Below are positions 44,940-55,549 of a stretch of DNA of 60,084 nucleotides, one piece after another. Every line of letters starts with the position of its first letter. Positions within the stretch are counted from its first letter, which is position 1. The notes beneath the pieces were generated by a model. That model worked only from the letters and a program-made list of their open reading frames with translations, was not told the origin of the DNA and did no database searches. The position numbers and the translations under genes are program-made. Origin of the DNA: Holophagaceae bacterium (GTDB taxonomy: Bacteria; Acidobacteriota; Holophagae; Holophagales; Holophagaceae); NCBI GenBank assembly GCA_025361125.1, contig JANYBM010000137.1:1-60084 (forward strand). Direction: 5' to 3'.

Positions 44940-47741
44940 ATGCGAATTCTTGACCGATCCACCTACGTCGGCCCGTCCCTGTACGCCCACTTCCCCGTCA
45001 TCCGCTTGGAACTGGATCTCGAAGCTCTGGAACAGTGGCCCACGGCGCGACTGGGGGGGACGTTCATCGAGGCGCTGCTCTGGGCGCTGCCAGGGCTTCA
45101 GGAACACGGCTGCAGCTACGGCGAACCTGGCGGATTCGTGCGGCGCATGCGGGAGGATGAGGGCACCTGGTTGGGCCACGTCCTGGAACACGTGGCCATC
45201 GAATTGCAGAACGTGGCGGGCGAGCAGGTGACCTTTGGCAAGACTCGTGGCGCGGGCCGCGAGGGCGTCTACACGGTGATCTACGAGTACGCCCAGAAAG
45301 AAGAGGGTGTGGAGGCGGGCGAACTGGCCATGCGACTACTCTGCTCCCTTCTGCCCGAGGAGATCCGACCCGAGCGCAGCGTCCCCGAGGGCTGGCTATG
45401 GGAAATAGCCCGGGACGAATACATTCGTTACGCTCAGCGTCGAGCCCTGGGACCCTCCACCGCCTCCATCGTGCGGGCGGCGGAAGACCGGAACATTCCG
45501 TGGATGCGCATGAACGACCAGTCACTGGTTCAACTCGGCCATGGCAAGTATCAGCAGCGCATCCAGGCCACAGTGACGGGGAAGACCTCCCACATCGCCG
45601 TGGAACTGGCCAGCGACAAGGAAGAGACCAACAAGATCCTATCCAGCCTGGGCCTTCCCGTGCCTCGGCAGGAGTTGGCGCAGACCGAAGCAGCCGCCAT
45701 CCGCGCTGCCCGGCGCATCGGTTTTCCCGTGGTGACCAAACCTTACAACGGCAATCACGGTCGCGGCATTTCCATCCGACTCACCACCGATGATGAAGTA
45801 CGGGTGGGCTTTCAAGCAGCCAAGGAACACAGCCGATCGGTAATCGTTGAGACTTTTGTGGAGGGCGACGACCATCGCCTGCTGGTGGTGAATGGCGAGC
45901 TGGTAGCTGCCACTCGCCGCACGCCTGGCCAGGTGGTGGGAGATGGGGTTCATACCGTCAAAGAACTGGTGGAGCTCGTGAACGATGACCCACGCCGCGG
46001 CGTGGGGCACGAAAAAGTACTGACGCGGCTGATGCTGGATGCTCAGGCGGCATTGATGCTCACACGCCAGGATTTCACCGAGACCTCCGTGCCGCCAGAA
46101 GGCCAGATCGTACCTTTGAGATCCACGGGAAACTTGAGTACTGGGGGCACCGCCACGGATGTGACCGATGTGATCCATCCGGATAACCGGGATATGGCCA
46201 CCCGCGCCATCCGCGCCATCGGCCTGGATGTGGGCGGCGTGGATTTCCTCAGTCCCGACATCACGGAAAGTTACCGCACCGTCGGCGGCGCCATCTGCGA
46301 GGTGAACGCCGCGCCGGGCTTCCGCATGCATGTATCCCCCAGCGAAGGCACGCCCCGGGACGTGGCGGGTCCCGTCATCGATATGTTGTTTCCCATGGGC
46401 GCGCCCTCGCGGGTTCCCATCGCGGCCATCACCGGCACCAACGGCAAGACCACCACGGCCCGGATGTTGGCGCACATCGTGAAAATGGCCGGCCACACGC
46501 CGGGGCTCACCACGACGGACGGCGTTTACATTGATGGCCAGCGCACCGTGGAAGGGGACATGACGGGACCCGTGGCGACCCGCATGGTGTTGGCAGACCC
46601 GAACATTGATCTGGCCGTGCTGGAGATTGCGAGAGGGGGTCTGCTGCGCGCTGGCATGGGCGTCCCCTTCGTGAACGTCGGAGCTGTCCTCAACGTGCAG
46701 GCGGACCACCTGGGGCTGAAGGGCATTGACACGCTGGAGCAGTTGGCGGAGGTGAAGCGCATCATCGTCGAGGTCGCTCAAGACTGCGCTGTGCTAAATG
46801 CGGATGATGCCTACGTCGTAAAAATGTCCGCCTACACCGAGGCGAAGACTCTTTGCTACGTGACCATGAATCCCCAGCACCTGCTCGTGCGGGAGCACAT
46901 CCGCGCCGGGGGCCGCGCCTGTGCCCTGGAGGCCGGTGTCAACGGCCAGATGATCACGCTGTACGACAAGGGCAGCCACATCCCCTTGCTGTGGACGCAT
47001 CTGGTACCGGCCACCATGGAAGGCCGCGCGCTGCACAACGTGCAGAACGCGATGTTCGCGGCGGCCATGGCCTTCTCTCTCGGCATCAAGTTGGATGCCA
47101 TCCGCATGGGCCTGCGTACCTTCGACACCACCTTCTTCCAGGCGCCCGGGCGTATGAATGTTTTCGACGAGCATCCCTTCAAGGTGATCTTCGACTATGG
47201 CCACAACGCCCATGCGGTGGGGGTGATGGCGGACCTGGCTTGCGCCCTGGACGTGACGGGCCAGCGCATCGTCGTCCTGGCTGGCCCTGGCGATCGCCGG
47301 GATGAGGACCTGGTGGCCATCGCTGCCACGGTCGCGGGTCGCTTCGACCATTATGTCTGTCGCCGCGATGATGGCCTGCGCGGTCGCGATGGCGACGAGG
47401 TGCCCCGCATCCTGGCCAAGGCGCTCCAGGCGAAGGGCGTCCCCATTACAGCCATCAGCATCATTCCCGACGAATACGAGGCCATTGACGCAGCCCTGCG
47501 CATGGGCCAGCCCGGCGATCTGCTGCTGATATTCGCCGATGCGCTCACGCGTTCCTGGAAGCAGATCATCAAGTTCAAACCTGAAGGTACGTCGCACTCC
47601 AAGGCCGCGGCGGCTCCCTCCAAATTCTCCGAGACGATGGCACAGCCGACCCAAGCATTTGGTGAGGAGATGGTAGCCGACCTGGAAGGCCTCATTCGGG
47701 ATGAACGTGGCATTCGCTTCGCCCGGGAGAGTGAAGACTGA
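44940..47741 (+). CDS. cphA: Cyanophycin synthetase
   Basis: Builds cyanophycin, a poly-aspartate with arginine on each side chain, from Asp, Arg and ATP. The 933-residue product has an N-terminal domain (about 1-160), an ATP-grasp domain (about 215-480; YNGNHGRGISI at about 270 and EVNAAPGFRMH) that adds Asp, and a Mur-ligase-like domain (from about 490) that adds Arg. The latter's P-loop is GTNGKTTTARML near residue 500. The C-terminal 60 residues are variable. AAAAGGAAAG precedes the ATG. The next gene overlaps its stop. Confidence 0.97.
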   Translation: MRILDRSTYVGPSLYAHFPVIRLELDLEALEQWPTARLGGTFIEALLWALPGLQEHGCSYGEPGGFVRRMREDEGTWLGHVLEHVAIELQNVAGEQVTFGKTRGAGREGVYTVIYEYAQKEEGVEAGELAMRLLCSLLPEEIRPERSVPEGWLWEIARDEYIRYAQRRALGPSTASIVRAAEDRNIPWMRMNDQSLVQLGHGKYQQRIQATVTGKTSHIAVELASDKEETNKILSSLGLPVPRQELAQTEAAAIRAARRIGFPVVTKPYNGNHGRGISIRLTTDDEVRVGFQAAKEHSRSVIVETFVEGDDHRLLVVNGELVAATRRTPGQVVGDGVHTVKELVELVNDDPRRGVGHEKVLTRLMLDAQAALMLTRQDFTETSVPPEGQIVPLRSTGNLSTGGTATDVTDVIHPDNRDMATRAIRAIGLDVGGVDFLSPDITESYRTVGGAICEVNAAPGFRMHVSPSEGTPRDVAGPVIDMLFPMGAPSRVPIAAITGTNGKTTTARMLAHIVKMAGHTPGLTTTDGVYIDGQRTVEGDMTGPVATRMVLADPNIDLAVLEIARGGLLRAGMGVPFVNVGAVLNVQADHLGLKGIDTLEQLAEVKRIIVEVAQDCAVLNADDAYVVKMSAYTEAKTLCYVTMNPQHLLVREHIRAGGRACALEAGVNGQMITLYDKGSHIPLLWTHLVPATMEGRALHNVQNAMFAAAMAFSLGIKLDAIRMGLRTFDTTFFQAPGRMNVFDEHPFKVIFDYGHNAHAVGVMADLACALDVTGQRIVVLAGPGDRRDEDLVAIAATVAGRFDHYVCRRDDGLRGRDGDEVPRILAKALQAKGVPITAISIIPDEYEAIDAALRMGQPGDLLLIFADALTRSWKQIIKFKPEGTSHSKAAAAPSKFSETMAQPTQAFGEEMVADLEGLIRDERGIRFARESED

Positions 47742-49516
47742 GCGGAATAGTTCCCACTCCCTTTGAGGACAGCCGCCGACTCACGGGTCCGAATCTTTTT
47801 TTCGGATCCTGCGGCGCGGTGCTCGAAGCGCCCCTGCCGGAAGGTGGGCAGGAGCAGGCTCGTTCGCGCTGGGCGTTCCTCGCGGAAGAGCTCCGGTTTC
47901 ACCTGGGTTGGCTCAAGGTGCCAGTGGTGGCAAGGGTCCATGCCAGCGGCGCTACCCTGGCCTTCGCCGCGCCGGAGGACCAACTCTTCACCGCGACGGA
48001 AGCGAACGAGTGGGCTTGGCAACGGGCTTTGGAGGAAACTTCGGACACCCTTTATCCCCGACTTTACGCACCTGGGCACCCGGCAAGTTGGGACAAGGCT
48101 GCGGCCATGGCGACCCTACACGCCCTGGCGTCAGCGGAAGCCCGCCCTGGATTGATGCCACTGCTTGGGGAAGCAGCTCGGAGGAACCTCCCAATCTTTC
48201 TGGATGAAACAATCCTTTCCATGGGAGCAGGCTCCGGTCACGTGGCGTGGCCTATGGCTGCTTTGCCCTCGCCTGATGAAGTTGCCTGGGAACGGCTCCA
48301 TGGCATCCCCACGATCCTGGTGACGGGTTCCAATGGCAAGACCACCTCCGTGCGCTTGCTGGCGGCCATGGCGGCGGCTTACGGGTGGACACCGGGCCAC
48401 ACCTGCACCGACGGCATTTATGTCGCAGGTGAACTCATCGAGGCAGGCGATTTCTCCGGGCCCGGCGGGGCGCGAACAGTCCTGCGTGATGAACGTGTGG
48501 AGGTCGCCATCCTAGAGACAGCCCGGGGCGGCATCCTGCGAAGAGGTCTGGCGGTGCGCCAGGCAGATGTGGCACTGGTGACCAACGTGAGCCCTGATCA
48601 TTTCGGAGAGTACGGGATCCATACGCTCGACGATTTGATCGAGGCTAAGCTTGTGGTGGCGCGCGCTGTGGGGTCGAGTGGCCTGCTGGTCTTGAATGCC
48701 GATGACAGGATCCTCGCAGATCGTAGCGCCGCACTTCCCTGCGCCCTGGGGTGGTTCTCTCTGGACGACGACCACCCAAGACTCATAGCCCATCGCACCT
48801 CCGGCGGTGCGACCTGCGGCGTGCGCGAAGGCCGCCTGCAGCTTCATTGGGAAGGGGTTGTCCAGGATCTCGGAGCTGTGGCAGCCATGCCCCTCAGTGC
48901 GGGTGGCCATGCGGCCTACAACATCTCAAACCTCGCGGGGGCGGCTCTGGCCGCGGCGGGACTGGGGATCGAAACCACGACCATCGCTGGCGTCCTGGCC
49001 GCCTTCGGCGCTTCCCGCGGAGACAATCCCGGACGGCTCGAGTCCTGGCGCTTCGGGGGCATCACGGTCTTCATGGACTACGCCCACAATCCCGAGGGGC
49101 TCGAAGGCCTCATGCAAGTGGCCTCGCCGGTCCGCGGCCCAGGTCGCCTGGGTCTGCTGCTGGGCCAGGCAGGAAACCGCGAGGATGGCGCCATCCGCGA
49201 TCTCGCGGCCACGGCCGCGCACTTTCATCCAGACCTGGTGGTGCTGAAAGACCTTGCAGGTTTTCTACGGGGGCGGGAACCGGGGGAAATCCCGCACATC
49301 CTCCGGAGTGAACTCGAAACGTGCGGCATGGCCGCAGATAGGCTGCGGGTCGTGCTTCCCGAAGAGGAGGCCGTGCTTACCCTCCTGCTCTGGGCCAGGG
49401 ACGGGGATGTGCTGGTGCTGCCGGTCCATGGTGGCAAGGCTCGGGAAGCGGTAGGAACGAGATTGGATCGCCTGGAAGCCGGTGGCTGGAAGGCTGGGGA
49501 CCCGATGCCTGCTTGA
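47738..49516 (+). CDS. Mur-ligase-family partner of cyanophycin synthetase; apparent CTG start
   Basis: Related to the Mur-ligase half of CphA (P-loop VTGSNGKTTSVRLL near residue 196; DGIYVAGE, LETARGGILRRG, MDYAHNPEGLEGL). No ATP-grasp domain is present. Related proteins beside CphA begin with a conserved DSRRLTGPNLFF motif. Here that motif lies upstream of the first usual start (GTG 47819) and is in frame back to codon 47735. The only start-like codon there is CTG 47738, which overlaps the cphA stop (CTGA) and has GGGAG eight bases upstream. I therefore annotate 592 residues. If GTG 47819 is used it would be 565. Confidence 0.85.
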   Translation: MSGIVPTPFEDSRRLTGPNLFFGSCGAVLEAPLPEGGQEQARSRWAFLAEELRFHLGWLKVPVVARVHASGATLAFAAPEDQLFTATEANEWAWQRALEETSDTLYPRLYAPGHPASWDKAAAMATLHALASAEARPGLMPLLGEAARRNLPIFLDETILSMGAGSGHVAWPMAALPSPDEVAWERLHGIPTILVTGSNGKTTSVRLLAAMAAAYGWTPGHTCTDGIYVAGELIEAGDFSGPGGARTVLRDERVEVAILETARGGILRRGLAVRQADVALVTNVSPDHFGEYGIHTLDDLIEAKLVVARAVGSSGLLVLNADDRILADRSAALPCALGWFSLDDDHPRLIAHRTSGGATCGVREGRLQLHWEGVVQDLGAVAAMPLSAGGHAAYNISNLAGAALAAAGLGIETTTIAGVLAAFGASRGDNPGRLESWRFGGITVFMDYAHNPEGLEGLMQVASPVRGPGRLGLLLGQAGNREDGAIRDLAATAAHFHPDLVVLKDLAGFLRGREPGEIPHILRSELETCGMAADRLRVVLPEEEAVLTLLLWARDGDVLVLPVHGGKAREAVGTRLDRLEAGGWKAGDPMPA

Positions 49517-49634
49517 ACACGCATGAGGCCAACCCCTACCATTCCTTTTCAATCCTTTCCGGAGTATCTTGGCTTCGCCCTCCCATCGTTTTTTACCTGA
49601 AGCCGGTCGCGGCTCACCCCAAGCCAAGCAAATT

Positions 49635-49652
49635 CCGCCCCACTCGGGGCGG
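49635..49652 (+). other. Hairpin upstream of the DUF2911 gene
   Basis: A 7-bp GC-only stem (CCGCCCC/GGGGCGG) with a 4-nt loop, 43 bp before the ATG. There is no T run directly behind it, so it may be an RNA structure in the leader or a weak terminator of the preceding operon. Confidence 0.45.
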
Positions 49653-49694
49653 CATCACACCCACCCAGGTCATCCTAGTTTTTTGGAGAGCCGT

Positions 49695-50840
49695 ATGACA
49701 CTCGCACCTAGCTGGAACACTCTTGCTGGAATGGCAGCCGTTGGTTGTTTCGCGGTTATTCCCGCCTACTCCCAGAGCCTGACCTTACCACCCAGCGGTG
49801 AAAATCAGAAGGCCTCGGTCACGCAGCATATCGGCCTGGTCAAAGTAACCATGAGCTACAGCAGCCCAAGGGTGCATCGCGCGGGGCAGGACCGTACGGG
49901 AAAAATCTGGGGGGAGCTGGTGCCTTATGGCCTCAGCGACCTGGGCGTCAACGATTGCAAGGAGTGCCCCTGGCGCGCCGGGGCCAATGAGAATACCGTT
50001 TTCAAGATCACCCATGCTGTGAAGATCGAAGGAAAACCACTGGCGGCGGGCTCTTACGGGCTCCATATGATTCCAGGCACAGAGAAGTTCACGGTCATAT
50101 TCTCGAAGGATTCTTCCGCCTGGGGCAGCTATTGGTACAACCCGCAACAGGATGTGCTGCGCGTGGACGTGAAGCCCGCCAAAGGCGAATTTCAGGAATG
50201 GCTGACCTACGAATTCACCGAGCGGGAACCCGCCAAGGCAAAGCTGGAGTTGCGCTGGGAGAACCTGCGGATTCCCATTGCGATCTCCGTGGACGATCCC
50301 GATGAACTGTATTTCCAGAATCTCGAGAAGGAAATGCACGGAGCCCCCGGGTTCCAGTGGTCCGACCTGTTGGCGGCCGCGCAGTTCGCGCTCCAGACGG
50401 GCAAGCACCTGGACGCCGGATTGGACTGGGCGCAACGAGCTGTGAGCGCGCCCTTCGTGGGCAATGAGAATTTCCAGACCCTCTCAACGCTGGGACAGAT
50501 CCAGCTCGGGCTGGGAAGTGCGGAGGCAGCCCAGGCCACCTTCGACAAGGCCATCGCCAATCCATCGGCCAAGCCCACCGACGCCCACCAACTGGGTCGG
50601 CAACTGCTACAGCAGGGACGCAAGGCCGAAGCACTGAAGATCTTCCAATCCAACGCCAAGAAATTCCCAGGGCAATGGCCGGTGAACGTAGGCTTGGCCC
50701 GTGGCTATGCCGCGAACGGGGACACGAAAAAGGCCCTGGAACACGCCCGGTTGGCGCTTGCCCAGGCGCCGGACGAACTCAACAAGAAAGCCTTGAAAGC
50801 GCTCATCGAGCAACTCGAGAAGGGCACGGTTCCCAACTAA
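49695..50840 (+). CDS. Exported DUF2911 protein with TPR-like C-terminus
   Basis: A 381-residue protein starting at the ATG at 49695, preceded by TTGGAGAG. A signal peptide (about 1-27, ending VIPAYSQ) leads to a DUF2911 domain (about 35-190) with SYSSPRVHRAGQDRTGKIWGELVPYG and GSYGLHMIPG. A helical TPR-like end (about 220-375) follows. The family is common in Bacteroidetes and Acidobacteria and has no assigned role. Its stop overlaps that of convergent thrC (CTAA). Confidence 0.88.
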   Translation: MTLAPSWNTLAGMAAVGCFAVIPAYSQSLTLPPSGENQKASVTQHIGLVKVTMSYSSPRVHRAGQDRTGKIWGELVPYGLSDLGVNDCKECPWRAGANENTVFKITHAVKIEGKPLAAGSYGLHMIPGTEKFTVIFSKDSSAWGSYWYNPQQDVLRVDVKPAKGEFQEWLTYEFTEREPAKAKLELRWENLRIPIAISVDDPDELYFQNLEKEMHGAPGFQWSDLLAAAQFALQTGKHLDAGLDWAQRAVSAPFVGNENFQTLSTLGQIQLGLGSAEAAQATFDKAIANPSAKPTDAHQLGRQLLQQGRKAEALKIFQSNAKKFPGQWPVNVGLARGYAANGDTKKALEHARLALAQAPDELNKKALKALIEQLEKGTVPN

Positions 50841-52120
50841 CAATTTTCCAGCGCCTGACGAACAGCCGCTATTTCATTGGGGATTTCTTTCGACAGCAAG
50901 GGCCGCTTCCGCAACGCTTCCAGAGCGTCTGGAATGGGGACTTGGATGCCCATGGGCACGTAAACCGGGAGAAATTTAGCCGGGTGCGCGGTGCCCAGGA
51001 ACACACCGGTTTCGCAGAGGCCAAGGCGTTCCTCCAGCACCGCGTAGGCCACTGCCGCATGGGGGTCCGCGAGGTAACCCATGCCCATCAACTCACGGAT
51101 GGAACGCTTGGTGTCGGCGTCGTTCTTGAAACCCCACCGCAAGGCTTGGCGGAGTGAATGGATATCGCCCTCGAAAAGATATTGGATGCGTTCCCAGTTG
51201 TTGGGGGCGCCTACATCCATGGCGTTGGAGATGGTGGCGATGCTGGTTTGGGGCAGGTATTCGCCACTGTCCAGGTAGTGGGGCACGGTGGTATTCGCGT
51301 TGGTGGCGGCCACGAGAGCTCGCAAGGGCAGCCCAGTTTGCTTGGCCATGAGCCCCGCGCAAAGGTTGCCAAAGTTTCCCGAAGGGACCGCGATGACGAT
51401 GCCATCCCGCACATCCTGCTTGTGCAGTTGCGCGACGGCTTCGGCGTAGTAGAGCATTTGGGGCAGTAGTCGCGCCACGTTGATGGAATTCGCGGACGTC
51501 AGGCCGTGGCGGGCTGACAAGTCCGCGTCATTGAAACAGGCCTTCACCAAGGCCTGGCAATCATCGAAGGATCCTTCCACCGCGAGCGCGGTGATGTTGT
51601 CCCCGAGAGTGGCGAACTGACGCTCCTGCAACTCGGACACACGGTCCTTCGGATAGAGCACCACCACGCGTACGGCGGGACGCTGCCAGAAAGCCTGAGC
51701 CACCGCCGCGCCCGTGTCTCCGCTGGTGGCGGTGAGAATGGTCAGGGGTGTCCCGGGTTCACGAATCAGGTCCAGGATATGCGCGAAAAACCGCGCGCCC
51801 ACATCCTTGAACGCCAGCGTCGGGCCATGAAAAAGCTCCAGCGCATAGAGGCCGCGCCGTACTTGCGTCAGGGGGATGGGGAAGTCCAAGGCGCTGTGAA
51901 TGGCCGCGGCAAAAGCGTCTTGATCAAACTCATCGCCGATGAAACGGCGAAGGATGATTTCGCTCCGTTCCACCCAGCGCAATTGCAGCAAGCTATCCCA
52001 ATCTTCGAACACAGGCAGGGCTTCTGGCATCCAAAGTCCGCCAGCGGGGGCCACGCCCCTCAAGACAGCTTCCCTGAAGGTGGCTGATTGGTTAGGGTTT
52101 CGGGTGTTGATGAATTTCAA
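50837..52120 (-). CDS. thrC: Threonine synthase
   Basis: PLP enzyme that turns O-phosphohomoserine into threonine. I start it at TTG 52120, whose TTGA overlaps the thrB stop. The resulting 427-residue N-terminus ([21 protein letters not shown]) matches the family, while extending to the upstream ATG would add 12 foreign residues. PLP lysine is in LAFKDVGARFF, followed by TATSGDTGAAVAQAF. It is third in the thrABC operon. Confidence 0.95.
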   Translation of the reverse strand: MKFINTRNPNQSATFREAVLRGVAPAGGLWMPEALPVFEDWDSLLQLRWVERSEIILRRFIGDEFDQDAFAAAIHSALDFPIPLTQVRRGLYALELFHGPTLAFKDVGARFFAHILDLIREPGTPLTILTATSGDTGAAVAQAFWQRPAVRVVVLYPKDRVSELQERQFATLGDNITALAVEGSFDDCQALVKACFNDADLSARHGLTSANSINVARLLPQMLYYAEAVAQLHKQDVRDGIVIAVPSGNFGNLCAGLMAKQTGLPLRALVAATNANTTVPHYLDSGEYLPQTSIATISNAMDVGAPNNWERIQYLFEGDIHSLRQALRWGFKNDADTKRSIRELMGMGYLADPHAAVAYAVLEERLGLCETGVFLGTAHPAKFLPVYVPMGIQVPIPDALEALRKRPLLSKEIPNEIAAVRQALENC

Positions 52121-53076
52121 GGGAGCACCCGCGCACCCAAGGGGTCCACGCCACAAAGCCGGGCTTCAGAGGCCAACCCAGCGGTTTGAAAAGCTTCCTG
52201 AATGGCTGCCACCACTTCTTTTCCGTGGTGAGTACCCTCGGCGACCGCAAAAACAGAAGGGCCTGATCCGGATAATGTGCAGCCCAACGCACCGGCCCGC
52301 AGGGCTGCTTTTTGGGCCGCGCGAAAGCCTGGCACCAAGTCCGCGCGCCGGGGTTCCGCCAACACATCGCGCAAGCAGCGCACAAAAATTTCCTGATCCT
52401 GGGTGTGCAGCGCGTGAACAAAAGCGGCGAGATTTTGGGCGAAGGCCAACACTTCTGGCATGGGCAGCTGGGCTGGCATGGCCTGCCGCGCCCGTTCGGT
52501 GGAGAGTTCGCAATGGGGATGCACCACCGCGATCACCAACTCCGAAGGCCAAGGCAGAGCACGGGGTTTGGAGCTTCCGCCCTCACCCGGCACCAGCAGC
52601 AGCAAGCCCCCTTGAAGCGAGGGCGCCACATTGTCCAGGTGTACCGACCCGGAGACCAGCGACTCGGCTCGGCCCGCCATCTGCAACAGTTCCGATCTTG
52701 TGAACGGTTCTCCCAGGAGCACCTGACAGGCCACCAGCGTCGCCACGATGGAACTGGCGCTGGAGCCCAGACCGCTCGAACGCGGAAGGTTTTTCTCAAG
52801 GGTGAAAGCCAGTTCAGGGTAGGCCATGCCTTTGGAAAGGAGCGCGTCCTTCACAAAAGAGAAGGTACGCAGCACCAGATTCTGTGTGGGGTCTGGCGGC
52901 ATGAGATGGGCGTAGGCTCCCGTCGCAAGCAGGCTCGTTTGGGCTGCGACCTTGGCACTCACCACATCGCCCCACAATGAGCCATCCAGGGGTGCCAGAG
53001 CAGCCCCCATCAAGTCGAAACCCGCGGCAAAATTGCCGATGCTGGCGGGTGCGTAGGCTCGGATGGTCAAGCTCAT
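52117..53076 (-). CDS. thrB: Homoserine kinase
   Basis: Phosphorylates homoserine. It is a 319-residue GHMP kinase with a glycine-rich [15 protein letters not shown] loop and a C-terminal [14 protein letters not shown]. Its ATG overlaps the thrA stop by four bases, and its stop overlaps the thrC start, so all three are translationally coupled. Confidence 0.96.
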   Translation of the reverse strand: MSLTIRAYAPASIGNFAAGFDLMGAALAPLDGSLWGDVVSAKVAAQTSLLATGAYAHLMPPDPTQNLVLRTFSFVKDALLSKGMAYPELAFTLEKNLPRSSGLGSSASSIVATLVACQVLLGEPFTRSELLQMAGRAESLVSGSVHLDNVAPSLQGGLLLLVPGEGGSSKPRALPWPSELVIAVVHPHCELSTERARQAMPAQLPMPEVLAFAQNLAAFVHALHTQDQEIFVRCLRDVLAEPRRADLVPGFRAAQKAALRAGALGCTLSGSGPSVFAVAEGTHHGKEVVAAIQEAFQTAGLASEARLCGVDPLGARVLP

Positions 53077-55508
53077 GAGAGCCCTTCAAAAGAAGCGATC
53101 TTCAGGATATCCGCTAGCACCCCCGCGGCCGTCACTTCGCCTCCAGCGCCGTAGCCCCGGACCACCAGCGGCGTGGGCTGGTAGTGCTCAGTGAGGAAGG
53201 CCAGGGCGTTCTCGCCACCCTTGACGGTGTAGAGCGGATGCTCTGGGCCCACGGACTCAAGGCGCACTGAACACTGGAAACCATTTTCCAAGGCCTGAAT
53301 GCTGGCTACGTGACGAAGTACTCGGCCTTCCATTTTCAACCGCGCCATGCGCTCCGCGAAGCCTCCATCCAGTTCCTGAAGCCGCGCCATGAATGACTCC
53401 ACACTTCCTGAGGCAGCAAAATCATTCGGCAGCACGCCTGCCACGGAAATATCCGCCAATTCCAGCTCTGCGCCCATTTCCCGTGCCAGGATCAGCAGTT
53501 TGCGCGCCACATCAAGGCCCGATAGATCATCCCGTGGGTCGGGTTCGGTGAACCCCTTTTCCTTGGCGATGCGCACACTTTCGGAAAACGGTACTCCGTC
53601 ATCCAACAGTCCCAGCAGGAAAGAGAGCGACCCCGACAGCGTGCCGTCGAAACGCAGCACGCGATCGCCCCCCCGTAATAAATTCCTTAATGTCTCGATG
53701 ACGGGCAGCCCGGCACCCACGTTGGTTTCATACAGAAACTTACGCCGCAGGGTTTCCGACGCATGGCGTAAGGCCCGGTAGGTCGCAAAACTCGCCGTAT
53801 TGGCCTTCTTGTTGGCAGTCACCACATGAAGGCCCGCTTCCATCAGGCTTGGATAGGCCTCCGCCACCCCATCATTGGACGTGCAATCCACGAACACCGG
53901 GTTGGTAAATCGCGCGTTGGCCACAGACCGTAGCAGGGCGTCCAGATTGGCGGGTTCGGCGGTGTCAGCGGCAAGGGCTTCCCAATCTTTCAATCCCTCT
54001 GCATCGAAGGCAAACTGCCTGGAGTTTCCCACGGCACAAAGCTTCAGCTCCACTTTCCGCCGGGGATTGGCCTGGTGGATCGCGATGGCTCGAAGCAGCT
54101 TGAAACCGACGTTGCCCTTTCCCCAAACCACCAATTGAAGTTGTGGAAGAGAGCGGAAAAAGGCCGCGTGAACCTGTCGCAGGGCACGGGCTTCGTCGCC
54201 TTCACGGATCACCACGGAGATGTTGCGTTCGCTGCTGCCCTGGGCAATGGCTACGATGTTCACGCCCACCGCGGCCAGCGCTCCGAAGAAGGTGCCCGCG
54301 ACGCCGAGGCGGTGTTTCATGCCATCACCGACGATGGACAAGATCGCGTGGCCATTGCGTTGTTGGATCGGGTCCAGCATGCCTGCCGCGAGTTCCGCCA
54401 CGAAAGTGGATTGCAGGGCCTCCATGGCTTTGCGAACCTCGGCTTCCGCCACCGAAAATGAGATGGAACATTCGCTGGAACCTTGGGTGATGAGGATGAC
54501 GGAGATGTTCGCGGCGGCCATGGCCTGGAAAATTCGCGCAGCGACTCCAGGTACGCCAGTCATACCTGAGCCGCTCACATCAATCAAGGAGACCCCGCCC
54601 AGAAAAGTCAACCCACGGGCGCCATAGGGCGATGGGTGGGCGTTTCCGTGCACCAAAGTCCCGGACAACAAAGGGGCGAAAGTGTTGCGCACGCGCACTG
54701 GAATATCTTTTTCACGAGCGGGTTGAATAGTCTGAGGGTGCAGCACCTTGGCGCCGAAATAGGAGAGCTCCATGGCTTCCTCGAAACTGACTTCGGGCAG
54801 CGTGAAAGCTTCGGGCACCAGGCGTGGATCGGCGCTGTAGATGCCATTCACGTCGGTCCAGATCTCCAGCAGATCGGCATTCAGCGCCCAGGCGGCGATG
54901 GCGGCGCTATAGTCCGAGCCGCCTCGGCCCAGAATAGTGATCCGGCCATCAGCATCCGCACCAAAAAAACCCGGCATCACCGAAAGCGGAGGTGGATTCT
55001 CCTTGAATTTTTCAAACGCCTTGTCGGTGGCATTCCATTCCGGTGCCGCGAACAGGAAACCACGATTGGTGCGGATGAAGTCCGCCGCGTTCAGCAGGTG
55101 CGCCCCCAGAAATTTGGCCAGCAACAGGCTGGAGGCCTTTTCGCCCAGGCTGTAAAGACTCGCCATGACACCCGGTGGGCACTCCTCCAAGAGCTTTACG
55201 CCTTGAAGGTACTGCGCGAGATCCTTGCCCAGACTCTGCAGTTCGGCCTCCAGCAGAGCTTCGTTTCCGGGGAACAGCTCAGCCGCGGTGGAACGGTGGA
55301 GTTCCGAGAAGCGAGTCAGACACAGATCCGTGTCTCCACCCTCCACGGCGGCCTGGACCCCATCCCGCAGTAGATTGGTGACCCCGCTCATGGCCGATAT
55401 CACGACCAGCACGGGGCCCGTGGTGGCGGCTTCACGAACAATCTCCGCCACAACTCGGATGCGCGCTGCCGAAGCCACCGAAGTGCCACCAAATTTCATC
55501 ACTCGCAT
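53073..55508 (-). CDS. thrA: Bifunctional aspartokinase/homoserine dehydrogenase I
   Basis: Catalyses the first and third steps from aspartate to threonine. The 811-residue length is close to E. coli ThrA. Aspartokinase (1 to about 290) starts [10 protein letters not shown] and has [23 protein letters not shown]. Two ACT-like regulatory modules follow, then homoserine dehydrogenase (about 460-811) with [13 protein letters not shown]. The ATG at 55508 has no strong ribosome site; a Met three codons on is an alternative. The gene follows a thr attenuator. Confidence 0.96.
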   Translation of the reverse strand: MRVMKFGGTSVASAARIRVVAEIVREAATTGPVLVVISAMSGVTNLLRDGVQAAVEGGDTDLCLTRFSELHRSTAAELFPGNEALLEAELQSLGKDLAQYLQGVKLLEECPPGVMASLYSLGEKASSLLLAKFLGAHLLNAADFIRTNRGFLFAAPEWNATDKAFEKFKENPPPLSVMPGFFGADADGRITILGRGGSDYSAAIAAWALNADLLEIWTDVNGIYSADPRLVPEAFTLPEVSFEEAMELSYFGAKVLHPQTIQPAREKDIPVRVRNTFAPLLSGTLVHGNAHPSPYGARGLTFLGGVSLIDVSGSGMTGVPGVAARIFQAMAAANISVILITQGSSECSISFSVAEAEVRKAMEALQSTFVAELAAGMLDPIQQRNGHAILSIVGDGMKHRLGVAGTFFGALAAVGVNIVAIAQGSSERNISVVIREGDEARALRQVHAAFFRSLPQLQLVVWGKGNVGFKLLRAIAIHQANPRRKVELKLCAVGNSRQFAFDAEGLKDWEALAADTAEPANLDALLRSVANARFTNPVFVDCTSNDGVAEAYPSLMEAGLHVVTANKKANTASFATYRALRHASETLRRKFLYETNVGAGLPVIETLRNLLRGGDRVLRFDGTLSGSLSFLLGLLDDGVPFSESVRIAKEKGFTEPDPRDDLSGLDVARKLLILAREMGAELELADISVAGVLPNDFAASGSVESFMARLQELDGGFAERMARLKMEGRVLRHVASIQALENGFQCSVRLESVGPEHPLYTVKGGENALAFLTEHYQPTPLVVRGYGAGGEVTAAGVLADILKIASFEGLS

Positions 55509-55517
55509 ATAAGTCCC

Positions 55518-55549
55518 AAAACAAAAAGCCCCGCGATGAAGTGCGGGGC
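55518..55549 (-). terminator. Attenuator terminator of the thr operon
   Basis: On the minus strand a 7-bp stem GCCCCGC/GCGGGGC with 8-nt loop is followed by TTTTTGTTTT, ten bases before the thrA start. It lies 23 bp after the leader-peptide stop. Confidence 0.9.

Noticed and set aside
45639-46781. 380-codon minus-strand frame opposite cphA
   Set aside because: His- and Arg-rich shadow frame over the conserved ATP-grasp and Mur-ligase regions of cphA.
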